This document shows, in pieces, positions 1-11,260 of a DNA stretch of 64,000 bases. Location: contig OZ005621.1 of the NCBI GenBank assembly GCA_963930655.1, forward strand, positions 6,497,001 to 6,561,000. Reading direction: 5' to 3'. Made by a program: the position numbers and the translations under genes. The notes beneath the pieces are model-generated. The model saw only the letters and a program-made list of their open reading frames with translations, did no database searches and was not told where the DNA came from. Source of the stretch: Myrica gale (taxonomy: Eukaryota; Streptophyta; Magnoliopsida; Fagales; Myricaceae). Positions within the stretch are counted from its first letter, which is position 1, and each line of letters starts with the position of its first letter.

Positions 1-300
1 AACAAAAACCACAGAGAGAGGCATAGCTTTGTAATCACTCTTATGGCAAGCGATGCTGAGTTTATATACCGGAATTTAAGAATTAGGGTTTTGGCGAATA
101 GGTTTGGTTGCTGGTTCTCTAAAAGATCCTTCTCCTTCAGTAAAATTACGAAAATGTCGCGACTGGGTTGGCACCCTCGGATAAGTTCTCGTACTTGAGT
201 AAAAGCCCAACCCAACTGTAAACAGCCAATAGGGTTCTTAGGCCTGGACTCTTTTGGGCTTTTAGAAAAGAATTTCAAAGACCGGATCTGACAACAGTGA
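1..300 (-). promoter_or_regulatory. Promoter/5' leader of a leftward gene outside the window
   Basis: Read on the minus strand, a TATA box (GGTATATAAA, 70-61) lies about 60 bases from the window edge. Just upstream is a perfect telo-box AAACCCTAA (91-83). Further up are several GGGCTT/GGGCC-type (site II-like) motifs, at about 201-215 and 251-262. Telo-box plus site II is the usual promoter layout of plant ribosomal-protein and other translation or cell-growth genes. No coding sequence is visible, so the gene itself would lie to the left of base 1. The elements are seen; the class of gene is an inference. Confidence 0.4.
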
Positions 301-543
301 ACAGACCGACAGTTTTCTTTCTTTCAGGCCCGAAAAAAAGAATTAGGTTTCTAATAATTAATATATGTATCATTAAAATGTTATAAGACCCACATGTTAT
401 GTTATGTCTATATTCAATTCCAACAACAAGTTGAAAAGTATCATATGATACTATAGGAGCACATTAATAGGAGGAGAGTCAATCAAATCATGAGACAAGT
501 GATGATAGTAACCATTTCATAGAATGGAGAATAGGGTGCATTT

Positions 544-2115
544 CAGAGGCGGAGCCAGGGGGTGCGGGTGGGGGCGGCCGCCCCCTGGCTTCTAAAGTTC
601 TTTAATTTTTTTTATACATATATATTAAGAAGTAGATCTGCCCCCACTGGCCCAGGCTTGCTTCAAGCCAGTGGGGGCGGGACGGGCCAGCGGGGGCGAG
701 GCCCAGGCCTGCGTTAAAACCTGAACGCCTGTTTTAGTTGTTAAAGAGCACGTCAGCGCGTGCAAAATAAGACTGTTGTTCATGTCTACTCACGTTAGCA
801 GAGAAATAGAGACTAACGAGACCACAACTACATAGGAGCGTCAGTGTCAGCCATAGGCATGTGGTCGCTGACAACAATTTTATTTTCTGATTTTTTGGCT
901 GCTTTCTCTTATTTTATTGTTTTTTTTTTGTTGTCTGCAGTCGTTGGCTCATGGTTGACCGTTACACCTGGCTAGCTGGCCTTTACCAACGTGAACCAAA
1001 TGTTGTGGGTCTATTAAAGGCACCGAGAGGCACCCCTACAAAACAACAAGTGGACCTTTGGACCCAGAGCTGTTGTTTCCCGTTGAGTTCACTTTAAAGG
1101 GACCGAGACTGTTGTTTCCTTTTGAGTTCACTTTTTTGTTCAGGCCCCCCTATTATTAAAGGCACCGAGACTGTTGTTTCCTTTGAGTTCACTTTTTTTT
1201 CCATTTGAGTTAACTAATCCATATTGGATTTCATTTATTGGAGAGCGAAAATAACTAAAAAAATATTGAATTCAGGGTTTCCTAGTAGGTCAATACAGTG
1301 AGTAACGAGACTGACTTTTGATCAAAACAAAAGTTCACCTTCGCATGCAACAATTCGTTCATTTCGTCAAAATTAATGTTAATTTGTTCCTGATTGCTGA
1401 CCAGTGCTACAACTGAAAATATGGCAGGGCTCACTCATCCTTAAACGACTCTCATGAGGAATGAAAAACTCCCTTTTATAGCATATGAAAAAGTAATCTT
1501 ATGGGTTCCACTGGTTTTAAGCCCAAAATCAAGCCGCTTGTTTGATTAGCTTTAGCGAATATAGGATGGACTAGTGGGCTCGACGACAAGGCAATAAGAT
1601 AAAGATCGCGTCAGGAGCCCTTCAGAGGGCGTTCAGTGCCGCCACTGGCCAGAGCCCAGTTTAGATGAAGAAGTTGTATTTTGCATGACCAACAGTGTTA
1701 CTCGAGAATGCTCGTGAAGTTAACGAATTATTGGTTTCCCTTAAAAAGCAAACGGGAAAAAGGAGTTCGTAGCTCGAACTATATAATCTCAGCTTAATTA
1801 ATTAAGATCTATTATTATCCATATAAATAACTTTTGAACACGTTGTAATTAATCTTGTCGCTCTAGCAGAATTAAATGCATAATTGCATCTATAGTCCTT
1901 ATGATTTGAGTGACTGCTTCTTTTGTGGAATCAATTACAGTGCTTCATTGATAATGAGATAAAGATACTTCATTTGAGAAAGTTCAATACTTTTAATCTT
2001 TAATTTTCGATATTTTTACTTTAAGACATTTTTTGCATTACGTAGAAATTTTTTTTGATGTCATTTTGCCTTAAGAATTTGCCCCCCCTCAACTTGGATC
2101 CTGGATCCGCCACTG
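544..2115. mobile_element. Non-autonomous hAT transposon (1.57 kb)
   Basis: Terminal inverted repeats CAGAGGCGGAGCCAGG (left) and CAGTGGCGGATCCAGG (right, read inward) match at 14 of 16 positions. The element is flanked by a perfect 8-bp target duplication, GTGCATTT (536-543 and 2116-2123), which is the hAT signature. The interior has no transposase reading frame, so it would depend on an enzyme encoded elsewhere. Its ends are of the same family as the coding hAT at 24153-26271. It contains GC-rich subterminal stretches (about 555-720) and a short tandem repeat. Confidence 0.85.
1012..1200. repeat. Short degenerate tandem repeat inside the hAT
   Basis: A unit containing GGCACCGAGA, CTGTTGTTTCC and TTGAGTTCACTTT occurs three times with small indels. 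It lies inside the non-autonomous hAT and encodes nothing visible. Confidence 0.6.
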
Positions 2116-2312
2116 GTGCATTTGGCATTTACCATTGCATGAATAGTGAACACGATTGACGGAATGATTAGGGAACTCCATTGGAGCAAATTGCCAGTTT
2201 GGTAGAGTTCAAATATTAGGACCCTTGGGCTGTTGTATCTAGTGGCCCGATAGGTGTCGCTTGTCGGTCACCACCTCACGGCAACAACAAAATAAAACTG
2301 TTCTTCTTTTAA

Positions 2313-2571
2313 GGCTAAAATATAATGCGTGTACATGGAGTTTAACTTTTTCTTGAAAATGTTTTTAAGTTAAAGTTTGTTGTCACGCTTTTTTTTGGGG
2401 TTTAATATGATTCTCAGCCATGTCTTTCCGTCTAACTTCCGTCCTAAAACTGACAGAAATTGTTGACGTGTTAAATACTGTCCACGTCATTTCCAATAAA
2501 AACTCAACATCTGTCCATCTCTGTCTATTGTGCATGTCACGTCAGCGAAGTGACACAAAATTTCCATAATA
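2313..2571 (+). repeat. Left long TIR of Pack-MULE 1
   Basis: This stretch is the inverted counterpart of 3599-3854. Both carry the same order of blocks, including GGCTAAAATATAATG, GTTTAAC and AAAACTGA near the middle and GCGAAGTGACA near the inner end. Confidence 0.75.
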
Positions 2572-2689
2572 CCTCTTGCCACAACATTTAATAAAATTTT
2601 GTAAAAGACTAAAATAACCTCATTATAAAATACTCAAAACATCTCCTCTCGGACCTCTCTTCATCGTTTATTTTCCGAGTGCTGCACGT

Positions 2690-3090
2690 ACCAGAATGAG
2701 GGGTCCTCAGTACGTTTTCAAGTGCCTCGCATTGGTGACTGGAAGTTGGTGGGATTCGCTCTATGCGTTGTTTATTCGTCGACATGCCTTGGCAAGATAA
2801 AATCCGAGGGTGTGTCAAGAATTTCAATCACCAACCATACCCATACCAGGAATAAAATTGTGACCTCTGTTTCAGCGAGACTTTGTGGACGAATTGACAA
2901 TGAAGAATATCACCTGTGGCTGTGCAATTTTTCTCAAATTGCATTTGTTTCGAAGGGTGATGAAGTAGAGTTTGGAATACATTTTCGGACCCCTGGAGTT
3001 ATTAATGTTAAGAAGATTGGGGTTTGCCCATTGGTTCATAAAAGAAACAGGATTGCAACAAATGATGATTTCCATTGTTGTTGGTGGTGA
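2690..3090 (+). pseudogene. Captured C-JID (post-LRR) fragment of a TNL resistance gene
   Basis: The forward frame contains NEGSSVRFQVP, then GFALCVVYSS, LWLCNFSQIAF, GDEVEFGIHF and VKKIGVCPLVHKRN. This is the order of conserved blocks in the C-JID (post-LRR jelly-roll) domain at the C-terminus of TIR-NBS-LRR immune receptors. In the family the domain helps recognise pathogen effectors. No TIR, NB-ARC or LRR part is present. It lies wholly between the Pack-MULE inverted repeats, so it is a captured fragment and not a resistance gene. The longest open frame (2722-3090, 122 codons) starts inside the domain. A host protein is unlikely. Confidence 0.7.
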
Positions 3091-3346
3091 TGATGAAGAT
3101 GTAGTTCAAGATCCGGATGGGATCGAGTCTCCAATAAGAGACCTACCTCACTACATGAGACCGCGTCAATTGCTGATTCGTGAGATTTTAATGATGAATA
3201 AGATGGAGTGGATTATGCGGTCGCGGAGGCAGATCGAGCCCCTACTTGAATTGCTACAGATAGGCTATGTCCCCTCCAAACAGACTTGGAATCTCTATCA
3301 CCGTCTTCTCGAAGAACTAGGCGGGCAGTCGGTGGCCTTTGAGTAA
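3061..3346 (+). pseudogene. Unidentified captured coding segment in Pack-MULE 1
   Basis: A second forward frame overlaps the end of the C-JID fragment and ends with a stop at 3344-3346. It contains an acidic stretch (GGDDEDVVQD) and then a helical-looking tail (PSKQTWNLYHRLLEELGG). I do not recognise its source. It may be a second captured exon or downstream sequence of the same donor. Its position between the TIRs argues against an independent gene. Confidence 0.35.
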
Positions 3347-3598
3347 CTTGTAAAGACAACCCTTTTGGGTTTTGTGTTCTGCACACTTTGGGAGCAATCA
3401 GACTTGGCAATGACAGATCTGTAACTCTAAATTTAGATTTTTGGTTTCGACAGTGCACATCACACTGGGGAGGAATTTGGGTTTTGACTGTGCACACTCG
3501 GGAAAAAATTTGGCTCTTAAAAAGTGCAGAGATGGGCGAAGTCCAAGTGAAGAGGGTCCTTTGGTCGATTGAAAAATTTATTATATGACGTGACTAAG

Positions 3599-3854
3599 CA
3601 TTATGGATATTTCATGTCACTTCGCTTGCGTGACATACACATTAGGCAGAGATAGTCACGTGTTGTGTTTTTATTAGAGATGAGGAGGACGATATTTAAC
3701 ATATCAGCAACTTCCATCAGTTTTGGGACGAAATTTGGACGAAGGGACGTGGCTGAAAATCGTATTAAACTCAGGGACGGGCAGGACAACAAACCTTACC
3801 CTAAGGACATTTTCATAAAAAAGTTAAACCCCAAAGACACATTATATTTTAGCC
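3599..3854 (-). repeat. Right long TIR of Pack-MULE 1
   Basis: This is the inverted partner of 2313-2571. It reads inward from GGCTAAAATATAATG at 3854. Confidence 0.75.
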
Positions 3855-3959
3855 TTTTTTTTAATGAGAAAACAATATTGTTTTGATTGGGTGAGATTTT
3901 TAAAAAATAAAACCCCTCACTCGTCTTTTCAATTCTCTGACTCTCTTTCTCTTGTTAGG

Positions 3960-4890
3960 GTATTTTTTTGTTGGCATTATTCTGTGTCAAAATATGTCGT
4001 GATCGAGTTGTAATTTTGGTTCCCACATTTTTTTCAAGAGTTAGTGTTGGTAGTCTGTCCAGTCTGCTCACGTTCAACCCACGCTCGAGGGCCCAGTTAT
4101 AATTTTAAACAGACATCACGTTCGACTCATGTTTGACCATCGCTCGAGCCCCCAGTTATAATTTCAAACAAAAATATAGCGTTCGACTCTCGCTCGATCC
4201 AGGCTCGAGCGACTTTTGGCGAATTTCTGGAGTTTCCTTGTAAAACTTTGGGAAACCCTACAAGGTTTTGAGGGAGGCCGTCTAGAACCTTATTGAGGCT
4301 TTCATTGAGAATATTTGTGCCCTTTTTCTTGAGAGAAAAACCCTAGAGGATTCATGCCTCAATATTGATCAGTTTTTCTTAGCTTTTAATCATCATGTTG
4401 TGGAACCTTCATAGTTTGAAAGTGAGTTGAAAAACAAGGTTTATTCGTGAAGAATCTATAAGAAGAATCTCAGAGGTCTGAGGTGAATGCTGCACGGAGC
4501 GAGTCTAAGTAGGGACACTTAGATTATTACATTAGGGTTGTCAGAGTCAAGCAACTAAGGTTGCCCGTGTCTGAATCATTATTTGTAAGATTTACTTCTT
4601 AGTAGATTTTCAGGTGCTGATAGTCTGAAGTGGTTTTTCCTTTGAATGATATTTCAAAGATTTTCCATTTTGTCACCAAATCGTTGTCTCTTTGTGTGAT
4701 TGGAGTTTGATTTAATTTTTAGTTGCTTATATGTTGATTGAGTTGATTATTATGTATATCTAGGCTGAACAATTTTAGAATGTGTTTTTAAAATTGTTGT
4801 TGATTTGTAGTCAGAGGGAAAACACATATTTTTTTTTATAAGTAGAGGGAAAACACATATTCACCTCCTCTGGGTGTTAATAGGTTCTAA
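3960..4890 (+). repeat. Probable solo LTR remnant of a Copia-type element
   Basis: There is no open frame. The stretch ends with the polypyrimidine block TTCACCTCCTCTGGGTGT, which resembles the ends of the LTR-like stretches at 53.3-54.4 kb (ATTCACCCCCCTCTAG) and 55.75 kb (its complement). A direct repeat of a CGTTCGACTC/CGCTCGAG unit lies at about 4068-4215. Exact ends and a target duplication were not found, so the limits are approximate. Confidence 0.4.
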
Positions 4891-6613
4891 ACCGAATTTT
4901 TCATCTCTCATGCGTCTTTTTTCTCTCTCAACCTCTAATGGGTGACAATAAACATTCACTGTAATCACTTATACAAATATTGAACGGTATATTATCAATA
5001 GCAGGACTCAGGATGGTCCGTGCTTTAGCGTTTGTGATGGTGATAGGGAAACAAACCACCGGATGAGAATCCTCTACAATTTCCTACTCGAATTGCACGA
5101 TGCATTTTGGAACGAGGTAGATCAAGTAGGTGGACCCCACATAATTTAATGTTATCTATATAAAATTGTAGATAACATAAATTTTACAATGAAATTCACT
5201 CGCTCGATCTACCCCTCTCTCTCAATTCTACTTTACAATCCAAACAAAAAATTATAAAAGATGCTAATTTTAAATTACCATGATGGCAAATGCACAGCCA
5301 TACTTGTAGTTTCTACTTCCTTCTATTGGTCAAGTGGGCTGTAGAAGAAAAAGCCAATAATGCTGGGCTTAATCCTACACCTCATGTTATCCTGACACGA
5401 GCTTGATTCTGGATCGTCCACGTCCTCTTAAATATTGTGGCTCTGACTCTAGTCTGGACCAAGACCACGAGTCCATCATGTGGCATCAACTCAATATCTC
5501 CCTGCAATCATATTCGTAGAAGGTGGCCAGAGGTGCTCCCCAAATCAACCGCCCCAATTCCATTCTAGACCGCAGCTCACGGCTTCTGTGACATTTCTTC
5601 CTTTTTTATTTTTTATTTTTTTTAAACCTAGTTTTTGAACCCAAATAATCACCGGTGACTACAATCTAGGGACGAGTCTTTTTTATTAATTTTTCCATGA
5701 AACTTTGATCGCCAAGGGGTGGAATCAAAGTTTGTTTTGGGAAGCAGGGGATTAAGGAATAAATTAGCTTATACAATAATTTTCCTATAACATAATGGGA
5801 TGGTGATGTTTATGTGTGTGTGTGTATATATATATTGATATATATTTAAAAAAACACGTTATTTTGGTTTTTCAGAGCAAACGGTTCACATCGGTGGCAA
5901 AGTGAGGTCATGGAAGCAACACCAAAGTAGTCGACGAATTTTCTGACCTTTTACTTCTCTCTGTTTTTCCAGGAAAATCTTCCATCTCATCGAAAGGTGC
6001 CGAGAGTTTCCTGTGTGTGCTCACCGTTGGCTGGTGATGTCTAAAGACTATAAACGTCACCGGGATCGTCATTGAATCCGAAACAGACAAAAAAAAAACA
6101 GAAAAAGAGGAACCGAGACGGTAAGACCGGAACAAGACAAATTACTCCCTTGCAGTTCACACGAACCACATACCCGTGAAAAGCAAGTCGGTGTGCGAAT
6201 CTAAAAACATTATTCGAGTATACAAAAGACAAACCTTCCTCGACCGTGACACACGTGGTTCTAAACCAAACAGCCCGCGCAAGAGAAATCTTCAACTCAG
6301 AATTTGGACCGACCGTTGAGACCAATGATGATGTCACCACATACGTAAGATTCCCACGTGGAGCAGAAATCTGTTCTCAGAACTTTGTTCCCCAAGCCAT
6401 TTGTCACCCAACTCGTGGGCCCTCGTAACTAGGAGCCCAAATATAATGCCGAGTTTTCTAGTTCTTCTACCGAAAGCTCTCAATTGCGTGCCGACCTTAT
6501 GAAAACCGAGCCAGCTTGTTTGTGTAATAGGTGTCCTGCATTTTCTGCGTGAGCCGCATACATTTCCTCCACGAGTTCTTTTCGGCGTTGTTGAACTTCT
6601 GCGCAAGCAAACG
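4891..6613. other. Intergenic region upstream of the EF-hand gene
   Basis: No convincing gene is visible. The stretch holds a perfect 10-bp stem hairpin (5149-5178, ATGTTATCTA...TAGATAACAT), a TG/TA microsatellite (5813-5850) and poly-T runs. The part nearest 6614 should contain the promoter and leader of the EF-hand gene. I cannot place a clear TATA box there. Confidence 0.5.
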
Positions 6614-7099
6614 ATGTGTCCTTCGGGTACGGCTCAGCGTGCTGCGTCCAGCGTGAGATCGGACTTGCGGCCGGCCTTCGACGTTCTCGACGCCGACCAC
6701 GATGGCAAGATCAGCCGGGACGATCTTCGCATGTTCTACGCGGGGTTTTCGAGCCGGGGTGCCGACGAAGAGGATATAAAGTCCATGATGTCGGTGGCGG
6801 ATTTGAACAGAGATGGCTTCGTGGGGTACGACGAGTTCGAAAGCGTTTTGGGGACTCGGAGAGGGTCAACGCAGCAAGGTCGTGGCGGTGAGGTTATGGA
6901 GGACGTGTTTAGGATGATGGACAAGGACGGCGATGGGATGCTTAGCCGTGAGGATCTGAAGAGCTACATGGAGTGGGCTGGGTTCTCTGTCAATGACGAA
7001 GATATCAGAGCTATGATCGCATTGGGACGCGGCGATAAAGAGGGTGGCGTCTCCTATGATGGTCTGCTCAAGATATTGGCTGTTGATTTCGTCCTCTAG
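6614..7099 (+). CDS. Calmodulin-like EF-hand calcium-binding protein
   Basis: An intronless 161-aa protein. Canonical 12-residue EF-hand loops sit at residues 26-37 (DADHDGKISRDD), 63-74 (DLNRDGFVGYDE) and 103-114 (DKDGDGMLSRED). A fourth, degenerate loop at about 138-149 has lost most liganding Asp/Glu, so three sites probably bind calcium. Proteins of this type are cytosolic calcium sensors that expose a hydrophobic surface and bind targets on calcium elevation. The start MCPSG is the first ATG of the frame, and the stop is TAG. The length and the MCPSG start resemble the plant CP1/CML calcium-binding proteins; that sub-family assignment is from memory. Coding GC is clearly above the flanks, as expected for a real gene. 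There is no signal peptide or membrane segment. Confidence 0.92.
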   Translation: MCPSGTAQRAASSVRSDLRPAFDVLDADHDGKISRDDLRMFYAGFSSRGADEEDIKSMMSVADLNRDGFVGYDEFESVLGTRRGSTQQGRGGEVMEDVFRMMDKDGDGMLSREDLKSYMEWAGFSVNDEDIRAMIALGRGDKEGGVSYDGLLKILAVDFVL

Positions 7100-8164
7100 G
7101 CTTCCCGGCTGTCGTTGACATTTCTAGTTTTTAGATAATTTCTGTATTTATAATTGAACTCTGAGACCATATTAATTAATTAACTCCTTTTTAAGGCTCC
7201 TATTTCTTCTTCTCTTTTGTTGTTTTCCTTCTGGAAATCATTCGAGACAAAAATGTCCGTTTTGTTTGAGTGTCATGAGCCATGCCAGTGAAGATCACCG
7301 GCTCAATTTGAGTTAGACTGCTAGTGTGCCTTAATAATTTGCGCTCTGCGTGATATGTTTTTGTAAAGATTGAACGATATTTGTTTCCCTTTCAATTATT
7401 TTTCTATCAGATGCTCAGAGAAAAGAAACATAAACCTTCGGACTCGAAGAAATCCTTGTGAGGCGTATAGATTCTGATTCTAGCATAACGCCCCCTTTGG
7501 CTTCTTGTCGCCACTGAAAGTATTTCTCCCTCCACATTAGTGGGGCAACCTTGTAAGGAAGAAAATTATAATGGTAGAAGCTTTCACATTCTATTGGTGT
7601 CTAGCTAGAGGAATCGACAACTTTGTAAGAGAAGCAATGCATTGCATATGGTGGATTTGGGAAATGGTTCAGTTCCGTTAAGGAAGAGGTGCTCGAGAAG
7701 ATTTAAAGCAAAAAGGGTAAAACCTAACAAAAGCCTACCCATGAGAACACCCTTTAGAGTATACCATTTAGGGTATACGTGTCTTGATTACGCCAACGAT
7801 TTTTGTATCATTTTGTTTGTAACATGATTAGTGCTTAAGGGTGTATTGTATATCTTGAATTTGAGATTAATGAAACTACTTACCATTTACTCAAAAAAAA
7901 AAAAAACACAGGTGCAACCATTTTTCAGAAAATGGAGTTAAAAAGCCTTCTAACAGACTACCTCGGCAACAAATGAACCTCGTGAAGGATGTCACAAAAC
8001 TAATAGAACATATAAACCACGATGACATTAGTCGGGGACTAAAAACTTCCAATTAGAATTACACTTGCTGCAACACCTTTTGGACGGGAACACCTTTCAT
8101 GTTTCATCAACTTAACTTTCTGAAGTTAAAACACATAGTACGAGCCCACTGAGTTGCTGAATCC
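7100..8164. other. 3' intergenic space between the EF-hand gene and SLD5
   Basis: This holds the 3' ends of two convergent genes plus a LINE 3' end (7740-7908). No further gene is supported. The short frame at 7642-7827 runs into the LINE tail and has no recognisable content. Confidence 0.5.
7740..7908 (+). mobile_element. 5'-truncated LINE 3' end with poly-A tail
   Basis: A stretch ending TTGAATTTGAGATTAATGAAACTACTTACCATTTACTC followed by about 13 A. The same tail, with small differences, occurs at 38828-39018. This is typical of a 5'-truncated non-LTR retrotransposon. The left boundary is not defined. Confidence 0.55.
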
Positions 8165-11100
8165 TCAGACCAAATCGATTTCTCCTTCCTGTACACGTTC
8201 TCTAATTGACTTGTAATGTATAATACACAGATCATCAGGCTTCATCTCCAGAAGTTCATCACTGCCAAAAAGGAGATCTACTTCAGAAAGCAAACAGATG
8301 GAATATTTCTAGCTCAAACAAGAAAAAAATGCAAGTACAACAAATTGCCTGCCATCAAGCTGGAAAGGTCCCAGGAATTTCCTGCTTTTGCACACTACAA
8401 ACGTGTCTAACTGCGGCTCTGGGACTGCAAATCACAATAGATTAATCGTCAGAATTCAAGTTCCATATTTGTACTGCCTGTCTTTATAAAGGAGTTACAA
8501 GTCAAGCCAGGCCAATCTAGATATAAGTCATCCTGAGCCAAAAGCTCCAATCTTTGCTCAAATATATGATAAATCAAAACGAGAAAAAGTTTAGACAACG
8601 GAATCCTCCATATATATTTTAGAGTCACACATACAACATCAAAGAGTTTTAGAGAAAATATACTGTAATGATAACAGAAACAAAAAGAGAACTTGATAAA
8701 TGTTGTATAGTCAACAAGCAAAAAAACAAAAATGGGGAATTTAGTTGCTTAATAACTTAGCATTTCAACCACTAGCTCCGTCTCTGCATCTTCAATCATT
8801 AACTAAAGCCATGAGAGAATCATGTGGTTATCCAAAGAAAAGGCGAATATATTCGCAGTCCTTCCTATCTATAAAAATTCTCTCATCAACTAGAAAAAGA
8901 AAGAACGCAAAAAGAGTGGCCAATTTCAATTTTTCAAGAAGAAAAGACAATGAAGAGATCCACACAATGAGTTTGTTAGATATACAGAAGCATAACCACA
9001 AACTGAAACAGAATGATAAGTAAAAGTAGTTTCTCTCCATGCAATAGATATTCTCACAAACAAAATTCAAGAATACAGACTCCAGCATCGTAGATCATAA
9101 TTATATAAGTTGGCCACTAGAGATGTGCATGCATTAGCCATGTCAATTTGAATCTCAAACTATCGACAGTAGTGCCTTATTTGTTGCATATTGCTCCAAA
9201 CCACAAATAGTCGAGCAAATTCCAGGTCACTGTTCTACCAACTTCATATTATAGAGACACCAAATTCACTGTTCTACCAACAAATATTAGAGTTATTTGT
9301 TGCATATTGCTCCAAATCACAAATAGTCGAGCAAATTCCAGGTCACTATTCTACCACATATTATAGAGATACCAAATTTTCATAGAATTGGCTAACAATC
9401 ACCTATGCACCAATTGCTGCATGCAGACATGAGAAGGGAGAGGGGCTGGGAGGGAGGAAGAGCGAGAATTAGCATCAAAATAAAAGAAAGATAGTAAGGA
9501 TGACTGATTACCCATGTCATTCTCTTCACTAATTATGGACTGCTTTAGTATGTCCTGGTAATTTTCCGGCAATTTTGACAGAACACCCTCTTCAAGATGT
9601 CTCTCCATATCTTCAGTACACCTTCAACCATATGGTCAACTTAAAAATGTGCTTTCAGGATAGCAATACAAAACAAATAAAACATACAGCCTCTACCTTC
9701 TGGCAAACCCTTTCTCCTGTCCAGAAAGCCGACTCTGAACTTCAGGTTTATTTGAAATGTGGAACATGTATTTTTCAATCTGCATAAGAAACTTGTGTAA
9801 GAGCTAAGATAAGATGTATTTGTAAATTGACAAGAAGAATCTTGGGGAAACTTTATTAAATCCCGTACAGACTAGTCTTTCTCGTTTTCTATTTAATAAC
9901 AATAGCAAAAATCAGAATTATGTTTTTGTTACAAGCTAGTAAGGGTTCTTATTCAACATTTTAGAGGGTACCCCCATCTTTCAAAAGAGAAAGAAAATAA
10001 CATATTCAAATTTCATTGAACACACATAGAGGCACTAATACAGATACAACACCAGGGCTAATAAGTAGCTACCTTTTGGAGGCGAATCCGAAGATACGAT
10101 CTTAATAAGTACTGAGTCCTATCCAAGTCCATCTGGTAGAGTGATACTGTAAGAGGATCAATGCCACTACTTGAATATTCTTCAATGGTTTCTTCCTGTA
10201 CATATGCACCAAAATTTTGGTCTAAAAAAGAAGATAAATACAAATGAAGCAGCACTAGATTCAAATCAAATAAACATTTGAACTTAAGGGCGTGACAGAC
10301 ATGGGATAGGAAATGCCATAACTACACCAGAATACAGGTGTAGAGGTTGCTATTGCCAGTGCCTAATCTTGAAAGCATACCTAAGTAAAATTATTGTTCT
10401 CTTTTCCAGCAAAAGAACCCTCAAAAGAATCCATGCTTCCTAAAACTATAATTTCTTTGTCATTATTTACTCAAATGCAGAATCACTAAGCCTAAAATGT
10501 AAACTATATCAAGGAAATAAAGATACAGATATATTTCAGACTTTCCCATTAACGCTAGAAGATCATGAAACAATCTCTCCATCTAGTTGAAATTCCAATC
10601 TCAGATATTTGGCCACCAAAGTTCTCACAAATCACAGAGTAAGCAAAGATTAACCACAATTTTATAAGCCATTACAGAACCAATATATCAGAATGGCCAT
10701 TCAGGGAATCCATGACTTATAAACTATCCTAACTAAACAGACGCAGAATCAACATCAAAGCACAACTTAAATAAAATCCAATAACTAAGCAGATATAAAC
10801 AAAAAAAAACTAGCTAATCGAACTTTAAGCCTAGATATTAATAACAAAGATGGAATGCACAAAAAGTCTTCAACAAAATGCATTACACATCCAATTCAGC
10901 TCGACAAGCTGCCAAGACAGTCATCACTAAGAGCCTAGAAAGGGGAACTGTAAAATGTAAAATATTAAGCATTTGAGCATATTCCAATTTACAAACAACA
11001 AGATCTAAGTTTCATTTTCTTTTACTGGATATTCCAGCAAACAAAGTTAGCCTTAGGGATTTTTCGTGCTGAGGGAAAACCATCAATTGGATCTGCTCCA

Positions 11101-11260
11101 TGACCCGCTGAATGAGATCGGTCTGAAACTGAAGAATCTCCGGGGCAGCCTTCTCGTTACGCCACGCCCTCTTGAGAAGCTCCACGTCGGGCGTGGAAAC
11201 CAACGACTCGTAATCGCCGTCCACCCCAGCCGCTGACCCCTCTCCCGACGCTGAAGTCAT
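8165..11260 (-). CDS. SLD5: DNA replication complex GINS subunit SLD5 (six exons)
   Basis: Exons on the minus strand: 11260-11081, 10195-10073, 9779-9697, 9621-9512, 8424-8349, 8261-8165. They join in frame to 669 nt, 222 aa plus TGA, close to the ~220 aa usual for SLD5. SLD5 is one of four GINS subunits (with PSF1-3). GINS joins MCM2-7 and CDC45 to form the CMG helicase that unwinds DNA at nuclear replication forks. The helical A domain shows RAWRNEKAAPEIL (31-43), VMEQIQLM (53-60), DPLTVSLYQMDLDR (73-86) and LRSYLRIRLQK (91-101). The small C-terminal B domain ends HYKSIRERVQEGEIDLV. The ATG at 11260 was chosen because the sequence beyond it has no SLD5 similarity. The first four introns are GT-AG. 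The last (8348-8262) uses a GC donor (AG/GCAATT), the only way to join QLDG to DELLEM in frame. Family assignment is confident; exon edges are inferred from frame and splice sites. Confidence 0.92.
8425..9511 (-). other. SLD5 intron 4
   Basis: About 1.1 kb between exon 4 (donor ATGG/GTAATC) and exon 5 (acceptor TTTGCAG/TCCCAG). It contains a 116-bp direct duplication and no other gene. The open frames in it have no recognisable content. Confidence 0.7.
9177..9384. repeat. 116-bp tandem duplication in SLD5 intron 4
   Basis: A unit starting TTATTTGTTGCATATTGCTCC at 9177 recurs at 9293. Both carry CAAATAGTCGAGCAAATTCC, and the spacing is 116 bp. A few substitutions and one internal deletion separate the copies. 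Confidence 0.85.

Larger units (their letters stand above)
2313..3854. mobile_element. Pack-MULE carrying an NLR (TNL) gene fragment
   Basis: Long terminal inverted repeats of about 257 bp (2313-2571 and 3599-3854) start with GGCTAAAATATAATG at both ends and stay clearly alignable, with scattered substitutions. Flanking 10-mers CTTCTTTTAA and TTTTTTTTAA are a weak target duplication (8/10, low complexity). The interior carries no transposase. It carries a fragment of a TIR-NBS-LRR gene (about 2690-3060) followed by another stretch of host-like coding DNA. Long TIRs plus captured exons define a Pack-MULE. Confidence 0.75.

Noticed and set aside
2722..3346. Functional NLR or independent defence gene
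   Set aside because: Only the C-JID portion is present, and it sits wholly between Pack-MULE inverted repeats.
10058..10264. Independent small gene overlapping SLD5 exon 2
   Set aside because: The frame is SLD5 exon 2 read through into both introns.
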